A stretch of DNA of 64,000 nt. Origin: UBA952 sp044361535. GTDB taxonomy: Bacteria; Bacteroidota; Bacteroidia; Flavobacteriales_D; Crocinitomicaceae. How positions within the stretch are numbered: position 1 is the first letter of the stretch; every line of letters starts with the position of its first letter. The DNA is taken from positions 62,001 through 126,000 of the forward strand of contig JBIKIQ010000008.1 of NCBI GenBank assembly GCA_044361535.1, read 5' to 3'. Shown one piece after another: positions 43,048-52,464 of the stretch. A model generated the notes under the pieces. The model was not told the origin of the DNA and made no database searches. It worked only from the letters and a program-made list of their open reading frames with translations. Both the position numbers and the translations under genes were made by a program.

Positions 43048-44088
43048 TTGGTGAGATTTTCAAAAGAAATTAAGGCAGGTTTAATTGCGGTTTTCGCAAT
43101 TGCTTTCTTGGTCGCAGGGGTAAATTTTTTAAAAGGAAATAGTTTTTTTGGTGGAGATAAAATCTACTATGCTTATTTTCCAAACTCAGGTCAAATAGCC
43201 CCATCAAACAACGTAACCTTAAACGGAGTTATTGTAGGAAAAGTAATGACCATTGAATACGTTGGAACTAATCCCCCTGACAAGAAAGTGAAAGTTGGAT
43301 TTTCAATCGCAGAGAAAACCATTCAAATTCCTAAAGGGTCAAGAATAGAAATAGGTTCGTTGGATTTACTTAATAAAGGAATGTTACTGTATTTAAATGC
43401 CGATTTATCAAAGGGATATGTAAATCCAGGAGAAACCATTGAAGGTAAATTGTCGATTGATATGTTTTCGCAAGTAAAACAATACGCAGATCCAATATCA
43501 CAGAAAGTGCAAGCAATGATGAGTTCTGTTGATAAAATGGTAGGTTCTCTTTCTGCATTTTGGGATAATACAGCGACCTCTGAAATTGAAGGTAGTATGC
43601 GCGATGTGAAATTGGCCATTCGAAAATTGGGAAATGTGGCAGATCAAATGGAGGGTTTTGTCGCTGATGAAAAAATAAAATTCGATAAGATTCTGAATAA
43701 CGTTGAAAATATCACATACAATCTTAAGAAAAGTAATGATGAAATTACAGCCATTATAGGTAATACTAAAAAAATAACGGATGATGTAGTAAGCTCTGAA
43801 TATAAAGAAGTAATTTCAGAAGCCAAAAAGTCGTTGAAGTCATTTAATGATGTGTTGTTAAAGGTAAAAAGTGGAGAAGGATCAATAGGGTTACTATTGA
43901 ACGACAAACAATTGTACAATGAACTTGTTACTTCCAACAAAGATTTACAAAACTTAGTGAAGGATTTACAAAAGAATCCAAATAGGTACGTTCATTTGAG
44001 TGTATTTGGATCAAAAGTAAAAGGAACTCAACTAAGTCCAAGAGAAGAGAAAAAGTTAAAAAAGTTACTCGATAGCATACCTGAATAA
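43048..44088 (+). CDS. MCE/MlaD-family lipid-transport protein
   Basis: 346 residues. One N-terminal membrane anchor ('AGLIAVFAIAFLVAGVNFLKG'), then a single MCE domain at about 35-115 ('YYAYFPNSGQIAPSNNVTLNGVIVGKV', 'IPKGSRIEIGSLDLLNKGMLLYL'), then a long helical region with coiled-coil character that ends in 'GLLLNDKQLYNELVTSNKDLQNLVKDL', the classic MlaD tail. It is a substrate-binding part of a phospholipid transporter between the membranes. The permease and ATPase partners are not in the window. TTG at 43048 or GTG at 43051 can start it. Confidence 0.92.
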   Translation: MVRFSKEIKAGLIAVFAIAFLVAGVNFLKGNSFFGGDKIYYAYFPNSGQIAPSNNVTLNGVIVGKVMTIEYVGTNPPDKKVKVGFSIAEKTIQIPKGSRIEIGSLDLLNKGMLLYLNADLSKGYVNPGETIEGKLSIDMFSQVKQYADPISQKVQAMMSSVDKMVGSLSAFWDNTATSEIEGSMRDVKLAIRKLGNVADQMEGFVADEKIKFDKILNNVENITYNLKKSNDEITAIIGNTKKITDDVVSSEYKEVISEAKKSLKSFNDVLLKVKSGEGSIGLLLNDKQLYNELVTSNKDLQNLVKDLQKNPNRYVHLSVFGSKVKGTQLSPREEKKLKKLLDSIPE

Positions 44089-44098
44089 GATATAATCT

Positions 44099-45415
44099 AT
44101 GTTTTCAACTATTGCGTTTGCTGTATTAGGTTTAGGTGGAATAGGTTTTTTCACTTGGAACGTTTTTAAAATCCGTCAAAATATTCTTTTAGGGAGGGAT
44201 GTAAATAGATCTGACAATTCCAGCGAACGTTGGAAAACGATGATACTTGTAGCATTTGGCCAAAAGAAAATGTTTACTAGACCAATTCCTGCCTTACTTC
44301 ATTTGGTGATTTATGCATCATTTGTGATTACTCAGATTGAGTTAATTGAGATTTTTGTCGATGGTCTAACAGGAAACCATAGAATATTTAGAGAAGACTT
44401 AGGTGGTTTTTACACTTTCATAATTAGTTTTATCGAAGTTCTATCGCTTCTTACTTTTCTTGTAACTATAGCGTTTTTAGCACGAAGAAATCTTTTGAAA
44501 CTTCCAAGATTCACCATGAGTGAGTTGAAAGGATGGCCGATGAAAGATGCTAATTTGATTTTAATTTTTGAAATAATTTTATTGTCTTGCATTTTCACAA
44601 TGAATGGTGCAGATGAAGCTTCTCATCTATTAAAATCTAATGAAAGTTATGGCTTTGCTGTGAGTCAATTTTTAGGTCCAATTCTTTTTGGTGGAATCAA
44701 ATCTATCGAAACTTTACATCTTTTGGAGCAAATTGGTTGGTGGGGACATATCTTTATGGTATTTGTATTTTTAAATTATCTTCCTTTTTCCAAGCATTTG
44801 CATATTCTTTTGGCTTTTCCAAATACCTATTTTTCAAATTTGGAGAGTAAAGGTCGTTTTTCAAACATGGAATCTGTTACGAATGAAGTGAAATTGATGC
44901 TTGACCCAAATGCAGATCCTTATGCTATTCCAGCTGTACAAAGTGATGTTCCTCAACGTTTTGGAGCGAAAGATGTAACTGATTTGACCTGGAAAAACTT
45001 ATTAGATGCCTATTCATGTACGGAGTGTGGTCGATGTACTTCCTCTTGTCCTGCGAATATTACAGGAAAGAAGTTATCACCACGTAAAATTATGATGGAC
45101 ACAAGAGATCGTCTTGTTGAAGTAGGAGAGGGGATTAGGAAAAATGGTAAAGATTACCAAGATGGTAAAAGTTTACTAGGTGATTATATCACAGAAGAAG
45201 AAATTTGGGCTTGTACCTCTTGTAATGCTTGTGTACAAGAATGTCCAGTTAACATTGATCCTCTTTCAATTATCGTAGATTTGAGAAGGTATTTGGTAAT
45301 GGAAGAGTCAAAAATGCCAACTGAATTAACAGGAATGTTAACAAACATTGAGAATAACGGAGCTCCTTGGCAATTCTCTCCAACAGACAGATTAAATTGG
45401 GCAAATGAAGATTAG
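44099..45415 (+). CDS. Membrane-bound 4Fe-4S oxidoreductase (heterodisulfide-reductase-like)
   Basis: 438 residues. About five hydrophobic segments occupy residues 1-240 and resemble a quinol-type cytochrome b/NarI-like membrane part. Two ferredoxin-type clusters follow: 'CTECGRCTSSCP' and 'CTSCNACVQECP'. This is the form seen in HdrD/GlpC/LldF-type electron carriers. The gene is 37 nt upstream of a CCG-domain protein, the normal partner. The donor and acceptor are not known. Confidence 0.88.
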   Translation: MFSTIAFAVLGLGGIGFFTWNVFKIRQNILLGRDVNRSDNSSERWKTMILVAFGQKKMFTRPIPALLHLVIYASFVITQIELIEIFVDGLTGNHRIFREDLGGFYTFIISFIEVLSLLTFLVTIAFLARRNLLKLPRFTMSELKGWPMKDANLILIFEIILLSCIFTMNGADEASHLLKSNESYGFAVSQFLGPILFGGIKSIETLHLLEQIGWWGHIFMVFVFLNYLPFSKHLHILLAFPNTYFSNLESKGRFSNMESVTNEVKLMLDPNADPYAIPAVQSDVPQRFGAKDVTDLTWKNLLDAYSCTECGRCTSSCPANITGKKLSPRKIMMDTRDRLVEVGEGIRKNGKDYQDGKSLLGDYITEEEIWACTSCNACVQECPVNIDPLSIIVDLRRYLVMEESKMPTELTGMLTNIENNGAPWQFSPTDRLNWANED

Positions 45416-45452
45416 TATTGGTTTCTATAATACAAATATTCAATAATAAATT

Positions 45453-46241
45453 ATGAGTTTGAAAGTACCAACAATGGCAGAAATGCTTGCCAATGGCGAA
45501 ACTGCTGACGTATTATTTTGGGTTGGATGTGCGGGAAGTTTTGACGATCGCGCCAAGAAAATTACCAAAGCGGTTGTAAAAATTTTGAATCATTGCAACG
45601 TTAAGTTTGCTGTTTTAGGAACGGAAGAAAGTTGTTCTGGTGACCCGGCAAAACGTGCAGGTAATGAATTCACTTTTCAGATGCAAGCCATGATGAACAT
45701 TCAAGTATTGAATGGTTATGAAGTAAAAAAAATTGTAACAGCTTGTCCACATTGTTTTAATACGTTGAAAAATGAATATCCTGAGTTAGGTGGCGAATAC
45801 GAAGTAATTCATCATACGCAATTAATACAAGATTTGATTAATACAGGAAAACTTGCCCTTGAAGGTAATCAAACATTCAAAGGAAAGAAAATCACGTTCC
45901 ACGATCCTTGTTATTTAGGCAGAGCAAACGATGTATACGAAGCACCAAGAACGCTAATTGAAAAATTAGATGCGGAATTAGTTGAAATGAAACGTTGTAA
46001 AACAAACGGTCTTTGTTGTGGTGCTGGTGGTGCTCAGATGTTCAAAGAAGCGGAAAAAGGTAATAAGGAAATTAATATCGAACGCACAGAAGATGCTTTA
46101 GAAACAAATTCTACCATTATCGCCACCGGATGTCCGTTTTGCAATACAATGATTACTGACGGTATAAAACATGCTGAAAAGGAAAGTGAAATTCAAGTCT
46201 TAGATGTTGCCGAATTGATTGCCAATGCTGCAGAACTTTAA
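45453..46241 (+). CDS. CCG-domain iron-sulfur oxidoreductase subunit
   Basis: 262 residues with two cysteine-rich CCG-type modules: the first around 'FWVGCAGSFDDRAKK' and 'ACPHCFNTLKNEYP', the second around 'FHDPCYLGRAN', 'GLCCGAGGAQMF' and 'ATGCPFCNTMI'. The CxnCCGxnC pattern marks HdrB, GlpC and LldE relatives that hold an unusual Fe-S cluster. It is the soluble partner of the preceding membrane protein. The last 17 nt overlap the next gene. Confidence 0.9.
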   Translation: MSLKVPTMAEMLANGETADVLFWVGCAGSFDDRAKKITKAVVKILNHCNVKFAVLGTEESCSGDPAKRAGNEFTFQMQAMMNIQVLNGYEVKKIVTACPHCFNTLKNEYPELGGEYEVIHHTQLIQDLINTGKLALEGNQTFKGKKITFHDPCYLGRANDVYEAPRTLIEKLDAELVEMKRCKTNGLCCGAGGAQMFKEAEKGNKEINIERTEDALETNSTIIATGCPFCNTMITDGIKHAEKESEIQVLDVAELIANAAEL

Positions 46242-46695
46242 TCAACTCATCGAGAATTTTTCACCTTCAAGTCAAGTATGGTATTATTTGGCTGATCGTT
46301 CTTTTGATGGCACTGAATCTGATTATATTCAATCAAAACTTGATGAATTTGTTACTGTTCATTGGAAATCTCACGGAGCTAAACTCAATGCAACCGGAAT
46401 TCTCCTTCACAAACAGTTAATTGCCTTATCGGTCGATGACAGTTCACATGGTGCCTCAGGTTGCTCAATCGATTCTTCGGTCAAATTCATCAAAGATTTG
46501 GGAGCAGAGCTTAAAGTTGATTTTTTTAATCGCATGTACGTTCTTATTTCAAAAGGAGAAGAAACTCTACGCATTCATATCTCTGACTTAGCCAACTACA
46601 AAGAATGGAACTTACTAAACCCAATCGTTTCAACTGTTCAGGATGTTCAAGAAAAGGGTTTGCTTTCGGTTTCGGAAAGTGAATTGGTGAGGTAA
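46225..46695 (+). CDS. Small conserved protein, often mislabelled 'ABC transporter ATPase'
   Basis: 156 residues from the ATG at 46225. By memory, relatives beside this iron-sulfur pair are called ABC transporter ATPase, but I see no Walker A, Walker B or signature motif, so the name is wrong. Features: 'WYYLADRSF', 'FVTVHWKSHGAKLNATGILLHKQLIALSVDDSSHGASGCSIDSSVKFIKDLG', which has a Cys-containing 'SGCSIDSS' block, and a last helical part. It overlaps the CCG gene by 17 nt, which suggests a job with the Fe-S complex. Function is unknown. Confidence 0.75.
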   Translation: MLQNFNQLIENFSPSSQVWYYLADRSFDGTESDYIQSKLDEFVTVHWKSHGAKLNATGILLHKQLIALSVDDSSHGASGCSIDSSVKFIKDLGAELKVDFFNRMYVLISKGEETLRIHISDLANYKEWNLLNPIVSTVQDVQEKGLLSVSESELVR

Positions 46696-46870
46696 TTTTT
46701 TGGTGATTTCAGATCCATTATTGTTATCAAAAAGTCTTGTTTTTCAAATCCTTAACTAGGATTGAAATTCGCACAATCTCAATTGACATAATTTCTTAGT
46801 TTAGACAGTATTTTTTTGCAACTTCTCGTAACAAGAAACGTCTGCTATGAGGGAAACTAAACTATTTTTA

Positions 46871-48580
46871 ATGAAACGTAATCTATTTGTATTTCTTCTT
46901 GTCGCACTTTTTTTAAACTCCTATCGTTCTCAAGTAACCTCCATTAATCTTTTGTACAATTCGGTTCCTGGAATCGGTTGTTATTCAAATATGTCTGTTT
47001 GTACAAATACAGGTTCATTGCCAGAATCAGGGGCTCAAATTGTGGTAGATTGGATGGATGGAGACACGGATACAATGATGGTTTATTCATCGCCAAACTC
47101 TCAAAATTGTTATGTTTTTGAACATAGCTATAGCTTGGCAGGAATCTACAATGCCTTAGTGACAGTTACAAGTGGAACAGCAGTTGGTCAAGTTATAGGA
47201 GGAGAAACCATTGAATGGGTAATTACAAATACGTCAAATTGTGGCTTTTTCAATGTAATTACCTTATTGAATCCAAGTGCTACTTTTTTAAGTAATATTC
47301 CGTATGATATTACGGATAATAGTGGTTTAACTACAACGATTTATCCTGTAAATTCATTTGGAAATTGGTATTACACTGAATTAGATATTGCCAATACCCC
47401 ATACACAGTTTCAGTTAATCCAGGTTGGCTTCAAAGCAATGGTTACATTCAAACTTCTCCCAATTTTACAATTAACTCATTTGATCTGACAGGAAAAGCG
47501 GAAAATATTCCAATGAGTGTAAGTGTGGAATGTGCAGGCAATGGTGCAATATCAAATCTTGAAGTTTCTTCGGCGTCTGCGTTCCAATTTGTAGCCCCAA
47601 TTGAACAAGGAAATGTTTCAGTACAAGTATGCAATGTTTCGTGCGGAAATTTTGCCAATAGTACAATCAAAATCGCTTTGCCAAATGGAGTGACTCCCGA
47701 TTTGTCACTATTACCTAATGCCTCTTATTTGAATGATACCGTTACTATTTTAGAGCCCTATTTATCTGGCTGTATAACGTATGGTTTTCCTTGTTCGTTT
47801 GCAGGAAATACTCCTAGCGGAACACTGTTTGATTTTTCTGTAAATGTATCTGCTCAAGGAGAACAAGATCCATTGTTTAACCAAATGTCTTTTTTTGCAA
47901 CTGTGTTAAATTCCTATGATCCGAATGATAAACAATGTAATTTATCCACGTATATTCAGCCAGATGTTCAAGAAAAACTACAATATACTGTTCGCTTTCA
48001 AAATGATGGAAATTATCCTGCCTTAAATGTAGTGGTTCGAGATACAATTTCGAGTAATTTAAATCTTTCAACGTTGAAGTTTCTTAAAGCCAGCCATCCT
48101 GTAACTTATACGATTGATCCAATCACAAGAGAAATTGTTTTTCGCTTTTGCGGAATTCAACTGGTCCCTTCATCGGAAAATTTGGAAGCAAGTCAAGGTT
48201 ATTTTTCTTATGAAATTATGGAACAACCTAATTTGCCCTTAAATTCAGAAGTTTTAAATACTGCTTTTATCTATTTTGATTTTAATCCACCAATCATAAC
48301 GAATACAACGTTAAATATCAATGGATACGTTGGGATATCAGAACAAACTAATCATTCGATGGTTATTTTCCCAAATCCTTCGTCGAGTTCTTTTCAAATC
48401 AATGGGCTAGAGGATGGTCAATTGAGAATTACATCCCTTTCCGGTAGTTTAATCCTAGATCAAGATTATGATAAAGGTGATTTAATTGATTTATCAAACG
48501 TTGAATCAGGATTGTATATCATTCGAATTATAAATCAAATGGGCGAATTCACCCAAAAGTTGAACTTAGTTAAAGATTAA
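46871..48580 (+). CDS. T9SS type A sorted secreted protein with conserved-repeat (DUF11-like) domain
   Basis: 569 residues from the ATG at 46871 (signal peptide MKRNLFVFLLVALFLNSYRSQ). The N-terminal half has Ig/PKD-like beta regions ('VVDWMDGDTDTMMVY', 'FEHSYSLAGIYNALVTVTSG'). At about 360-475 is a DUF11/DUF7619-like domain beginning 'NSYDPNDKQ' and ending 'NTAFIYFDFNPPIITNT'. The C-terminal T9SS type A sorting tail reads 'VIFPNPSSSSFQI', 'GLYIIRI' and 'TQKLNLVKD'. The Ser-rich linker 'SSSS' is odd but short. The role is cell-surface or adhesion-like by inference. Confidence 0.88.
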   Translation: MKRNLFVFLLVALFLNSYRSQVTSINLLYNSVPGIGCYSNMSVCTNTGSLPESGAQIVVDWMDGDTDTMMVYSSPNSQNCYVFEHSYSLAGIYNALVTVTSGTAVGQVIGGETIEWVITNTSNCGFFNVITLLNPSATFLSNIPYDITDNSGLTTTIYPVNSFGNWYYTELDIANTPYTVSVNPGWLQSNGYIQTSPNFTINSFDLTGKAENIPMSVSVECAGNGAISNLEVSSASAFQFVAPIEQGNVSVQVCNVSCGNFANSTIKIALPNGVTPDLSLLPNASYLNDTVTILEPYLSGCITYGFPCSFAGNTPSGTLFDFSVNVSAQGEQDPLFNQMSFFATVLNSYDPNDKQCNLSTYIQPDVQEKLQYTVRFQNDGNYPALNVVVRDTISSNLNLSTLKFLKASHPVTYTIDPITREIVFRFCGIQLVPSSENLEASQGYFSYEIMEQPNLPLNSEVLNTAFIYFDFNPPIITNTTLNINGYVGISEQTNHSMVIFPNPSSSSFQINGLEDGQLRITSLSGSLILDQDYDKGDLIDLSNVESGLYIIRIINQMGEFTQKLNLVKD

Positions 48581-48644
48581 TTCTACAAATAGAAATAAAT
48601 CCTATTGAACTAATTCGAATGAAAAAATTAGATTTAAAAACTGG

Positions 48645-49451
48645 TTAAATTTTTGTAAATCGTTTGATTACAAGTCCTTTATTTGTTTGAATTTTAACGA
48701 TGTAATTTCCATTTTCTAATTCAGAAACAGGAATTGATTTGTCTATGCACGATTTTACTAATTGACCTTCCACAGAATAAATACTTGCTTTTTCAATGGA
48801 AAACTGTGTTTTTATGTGAAGTATATTAATTGCTGGATTAGGATAAACCGTTACAGAAATTTCTTCCTGTTCTTCAACACTACTCGCATCTTCTCCTCGA
48901 ACGAGAATATCATCCAAATACATTTTGAAACCATCATACGTTCTTAGAACAAAGGCAACGTAGATCAATGAATCATTCAATCCTAAGCTACTTAAATCAA
49001 CTTCACGATTGGTCCATTCAAAATTTTCTTCTTGTACACTACCTATGGTATCTGTGAAATCTGTTGGGGAATTTCCTGTTGTTGATAGCAAGACTAAATA
49101 ATCATCGGGATAAGAGGGATCGTGCGATTTTGCATTCCATGAAATGTAATTACCAAATGATGACAACGTAATTTGTGGGGTAATCAACCAGCGATCTGCT
49201 GAATCAGCAGTTTCGAAATAAGATGTTGCCGCAGCAACTTGGTTTAAGGAACTATCCGGATCTTGAAATGAAATCCATGCTTCCTGACCAATAAATGGAG
49301 TCATTGTAGAAAAAGGCGTATTTCCGTCGTTGTTTAAGATTGTATAAGAGGAAGGAATTCCTGATTGAAAATCTGTAGAAAGTAATGTGATTTGTCCAAT
49401 TGTTTGAAAACAAGTAAAAAACAATAAGATTCCCAAAAATAGTCTATTCAT
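48645..49451 (-). CDS. T9SS type A sorted protein with choice-of-anchor J / cleaved-adhesin domain
   Basis: 268 residues. A signal peptide (LGILLFFTCFQTIGQ) is followed by one jellyroll domain of the cleaved-adhesin type ('DFQSGIPSSYTILNNDG', 'DRWLITPQITLSSFGNYISWNAKSHD', 'YVAFVLRTYDGFKMYLDDILV') at about 25-190 and a T9SS type A tail ('VTVYPNPAINILHI', 'LENGNYIVKI', 'VIKRFTKI'). It is convergent with the other T9SS cargo gene. It is probably surface-displayed; the binding partner is unknown. Confidence 0.88.
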   Translation of the reverse strand: MNRLFLGILLFFTCFQTIGQITLLSTDFQSGIPSSYTILNNDGNTPFSTMTPFIGQEAWISFQDPDSSLNQVAAATSYFETADSADRWLITPQITLSSFGNYISWNAKSHDPSYPDDYLVLLSTTGNSPTDFTDTIGSVQEENFEWTNREVDLSSLGLNDSLIYVAFVLRTYDGFKMYLDDILVRGEDASSVEEQEEISVTVYPNPAINILHIKTQFSIEKASIYSVEGQLVKSCIDKSIPVSELENGNYIVKIQTNKGLVIKRFTKI

Positions 49452-49467
49452 AATAGCAAAAATACGT

Positions 49468-49932
49468 TTATTCGACCAAAAGAATTAAAATATCTTTAAA
49501 TTCCTGATAAAAAGAATCAAATTCAATCAATCGCTTTTTGAAAAAAGCATGAATTTCAGGCCAATCTTGGTCCGTATAAAAGTTTTTATTAGGCAATTCC
49601 CAGATGATGCGATTTATTGTTAATCCTTCTGCGGTTTCCATTCCTTCAATCCATTCGCCATTTTGAGACATAGTTGTTTCCATTACCGCTTTTAATTCGC
49701 CAAGCTGCTCCCAAACGATAGAACGAACACCATCATCTTTGAATTGTATATCCAAACACATAGCAGATAACTTACCATCGCAGATTAATCGCAGGTATAC
49801 ATGGTTAATTTGAGTAGGGTAGGTAGACCAATTCACTCTTCTGCCTGAGGAAGATTGAGTTTTTCGCATTACCTCTTTGAAGGTCGACCAGAACTTTTCG
49901 TTTCGTTCTTTTCGTTCTTCTTTGGATAACAT
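49468..49932 (-). CDS. DUF4268 domain protein
   Basis: 154 residues and cytosolic. By memory it belongs to DUF4268: 'NEKFWSTFKEVMRKTQSSSGRRVNWSTYPT', 'VYLRLICDGKLSAMCLDIQF', 'WPEIHAFFKKRLIEFDSFY'. The family is often linked to or fused with nuclease-type domains in other genomes, but here it stands alone, 3 nt downstream of the transaldolase gene. Function is unknown. Confidence 0.8.
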   Translation of the reverse strand: MLSKEERKERNEKFWSTFKEVMRKTQSSSGRRVNWSTYPTQINHVYLRLICDGKLSAMCLDIQFKDDGVRSIVWEQLGELKAVMETTMSQNGEWIEGMETAEGLTINRIIWELPNKNFYTDQDWPEIHAFFKKRLIEFDSFYQEFKDILILLVE

Positions 49933-49935
49933 GGT

Positions 49936-50592
49936 TTATTGATTTCCTTTGGCGTAATCCGCTAAAAATTGTTGAAGGCCTAAATCGGTCAATGGATGTT
50001 TAGCCAATGCTTTAATTGCATTCAACGGTCCGGTCATCACATCAGCACCAATTTCTGCACAATGAATGATATGCATTGGATGGCGAACAGATGCCGCTAG
50101 AATTTCTGTTTGAAAAACGTAGTTGTCATAAATTGTTCTGATTTGCTCAATTAAAGCCAAACCATCCGTTGAAACATCATCCAAACGACCTAGAAAAGGC
50201 GAAATGTAAGTAGCACCAGCTTTAGCAGCTAATAAAGCTTGTCCGGCAGAAAAAATCAAGGTGCAATTTGTTTTAATTCCTTTACCAGAGAAGTATTTTA
50301 TCGCTTTAATTCCCTCTGGAATCATTGGTATTTTAACAACAATATTTTTATGTAAAGCAGCCAATTGCTCGCCTTCTCTAACCATTCCGTCAAAGTCGGT
50401 GGCAATAACTTCGGCACTAACTGGACCATCTACAATATTACAAATTGCAACATAATGATCTAAAATGTTTTGTGCCCCAGTGATTCCTTCTTTTGCCATA
50501 AGAGATGGATTGGTGGTAACGCCATCCAAAATACCCATATCATTGGCTTCTTTAATCTCATTAAGATTTGCTGTATCAATAAAGAATTTCAT
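49936..50592 (-). CDS. fsa: Transaldolase-like protein (fructose-6-phosphate aldolase type)
   Basis: 218 residues, the short class of transaldolase. Motifs: 'FIDTANLNEIKEANDMGILDGVTTNPSL' at the N-terminus, the Schiff-base Lys in 'IVVKIPM', then 'TNCTLIFSAGQALLAAKAGATYISPFLGRLDD' and 'ASVRHPMHIIHCAEIGADVMTGPLNAIKAL'. It moves dihydroxyacetone units between sugar phosphates. Whether it acts as transaldolase or as fructose-6-phosphate aldolase cannot be told by eye. It follows yidC by 3 nt in the same minus-strand run. Confidence 0.92.
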   Translation of the reverse strand: MKFFIDTANLNEIKEANDMGILDGVTTNPSLMAKEGITGAQNILDHYVAICNIVDGPVSAEVIATDFDGMVREGEQLAALHKNIVVKIPMIPEGIKAIKYFSGKGIKTNCTLIFSAGQALLAAKAGATYISPFLGRLDDVSTDGLALIEQIRTIYDNYVFQTEILAASVRHPMHIIHCAEIGADVMTGPLNAIKALAKHPLTDLGLQQFLADYAKGNQ

Positions 50593-50595
50593 AAC

Positions 50596-52464
50596 TTATT
50601 TTTTCTTGTTTTTTATCATCTCTTGTTGCTTGCGCTGCATTTCCTCCAATTTCTCTTGAAAACGCGATTTTTTCTTTTCTTTCCCTCCGTTATCAGCATT
50701 TTTCGCTTTCTTTTCAGCCATTTTTAATTTTAATTTTTCCTCATCCACGAAGAAATACTTTATCGCAAGCATAATTAAAATGGAAATTAAAGTTGAAATA
50801 AAGTAGTAATAACTCAATCCTGCTGAATAATTATTGAAAAAGAAAATCATCATAACAGGAAAAATGTACATGATTACTTTCATGTTTGGCATGCCTGGTT
50901 GGGTAGGTTGCTGCATATTACCACTATTCATGAAGGTGTAGAGAAGTGTAACAGCAGACATTAACAAGGTGAACAAACTGATGTGATCACCATATAATGG
51001 AATGGAAAATCCTAGATTATAAATAGAATCGAAAGAGGATAAATCTTCTGCCCAAAGAAACGATTGTTGACGTAATTCAAATGCAGCAGGGAAGAAACGG
51101 AAAACAGCAAGTAATATCGGCATCTGAATGAGCATCGGAACACAACCTGCTAATGGACTTGCACCTGATTCCTTGTAAAGGCTCATCATTTCCATTTGTT
51201 TCTTCATGGAATCTTCCTTGTTCGGAAACTTGGCATTTAGTTCATCAATTTCAGGTTTTAAAATCCGCATTTTTACAGATGAAGTGAACATTTTCCACTG
51301 AATAGGCATCAAAATGAGCTTTAGAATAAGTGTTAACAGTAAAATCGCTATTCCCACACCAATACCGTTATTAACAAGAAGTGAAAAGATTGGTTGCACA
51401 GCATATACATTGATCCAACGGAAAAGGCCCCAACCAAAATTTAATATATCATCGTAATTATGTCCTGATGCACTAAGGGTCTTATAATCATTTGGCCCAA
51501 AATACCAATTCATTTTGAAAGAAGTTTCCTGTCCTTGAATCGTACCGAGAATCAAGGTTGAAGAATAGCTTTTAATGTGACTTTCATATTTTCGTTCCGT
51601 TTCTCCAAAATTCCTAATGTTCATCTTACTTCCATTCTTAAGAATGGGTTTTTCAGGACGAATAATTGACGTGAAGTAACTTTGCTTGTAAGACACCCAA
51701 TTTATATCATCTTCTGCTAAGATTTCGTCATCACTTGTCTCGCTTAAGTAGTCAAATCCTGCAGTTTTCTGATCGTAACAAATGGTTGATACACGACGTT
51801 GTTCGTCCATTAGACGTTCTGTTTTCAAGAAATCTGTTTTCCAATTGAGTGCTACGTTTGATCCTTTTGAATTTTCGAAACCTTGTAATGAAACATCGTA
51901 GTCAATTTCAAACGAGTTTGGGCGCACGGAATACGTTTGAATGATAGATTTTCCTTCAGGTGTTTTACTTGTTAATACAATTTTATTTTTAGCAACTGAA
52001 GTTTTTTCAAAGAATAATTCGGTTGAATTAATTGTCTTTTTTCCATCACTTACTTGAATAGCATTTGTGTTATCGCCTTTCTTAAATAGACATAATCCTT
52101 GGCTTGTTGAAGAACTTTTTAATAAAGCATATTCATTATAGCTTTTGAATTGTTTTAAAAAAACAGATTCAATAATTCCACCTTTCGTTGAAATGTTGAA
52201 ACGTAATTTTTCATTTTCAATTACTAGTATTTCCTCTTTTTGAACGATTGATTTTATTGTATCAGTAGAATCTTTCTTTACTACTTTATCAACTACCTTG
52301 GTTTTTGACGCTTGTTTTTTAGCATTTTCTGCTTGTTTTTGTTTTAGCGCAAGTTCCCGTTTTTGTTGTTCTTTAAGTTCTTCTTCAGAAGGTTGATTAA
52401 CAATTGTAAAAACGGTTAAAAGTAACCCCAAAAATATAATTCCAATTACGGTATTTCTTTCCAT
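50596..52464 (-). CDS. yidC: Membrane protein insertase YidC
   Basis: 622 residues, the Bacteroidota length. An N-terminal membrane anchor ('TVIGIIFLGLLLTVFTIVNQP') is followed by a Lys/Gln-rich helical stretch, a periplasmic beta-rich P1 domain (about 80-340), and the conserved five-segment insertase core: 'IGVGIAILLLTLILKLILMPIQWKMFTSSVKM', 'GCVPMLIQMPILLAVFRFFP', 'FSIPLYGDHISLFTLLMSAVTLLYTFMN', and a C-terminal basic tail with KKKK runs. It inserts and folds inner-membrane proteins. Its ATG overlaps the pyrG stop by 1 nt. Confidence 0.96.
   Translation of the reverse strand: MERNTVIGIIFLGLLLTVFTIVNQPSEEELKEQQKRELALKQKQAENAKKQASKTKVVDKVVKKDSTDTIKSIVQKEEILVIENEKLRFNISTKGGIIESVFLKQFKSYNEYALLKSSSTSQGLCLFKKGDNTNAIQVSDGKKTINSTELFFEKTSVAKNKIVLTSKTPEGKSIIQTYSVRPNSFEIDYDVSLQGFENSKGSNVALNWKTDFLKTERLMDEQRRVSTICYDQKTAGFDYLSETSDDEILAEDDINWVSYKQSYFTSIIRPEKPILKNGSKMNIRNFGETERKYESHIKSYSSTLILGTIQGQETSFKMNWYFGPNDYKTLSASGHNYDDILNFGWGLFRWINVYAVQPIFSLLVNNGIGVGIAILLLTLILKLILMPIQWKMFTSSVKMRILKPEIDELNAKFPNKEDSMKKQMEMMSLYKESGASPLAGCVPMLIQMPILLAVFRFFPAAFELRQQSFLWAEDLSSFDSIYNLGFSIPLYGDHISLFTLLMSAVTLLYTFMNSGNMQQPTQPGMPNMKVIMYIFPVMMIFFFNNYSAGLSYYYFISTLISILIMLAIKYFFVDEEKLKLKMAEKKAKNADNGGKEKKKSRFQEKLEEMQRKQQEMIKNKKK

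Noticed and set aside
46225..46695. ABC transporter ATPase
   Set aside because: No Walker A, Walker B or signature motif can be found in the 156 residues.
46747..46763. AATCCT/AGGATT hairpin as terminator of the Fe-S operon
   Set aside because: A 6-bp stem with no U tract on the plus strand. A 13-base match to 60425-60440 is expected by chance in a 64-kb AT-rich window.
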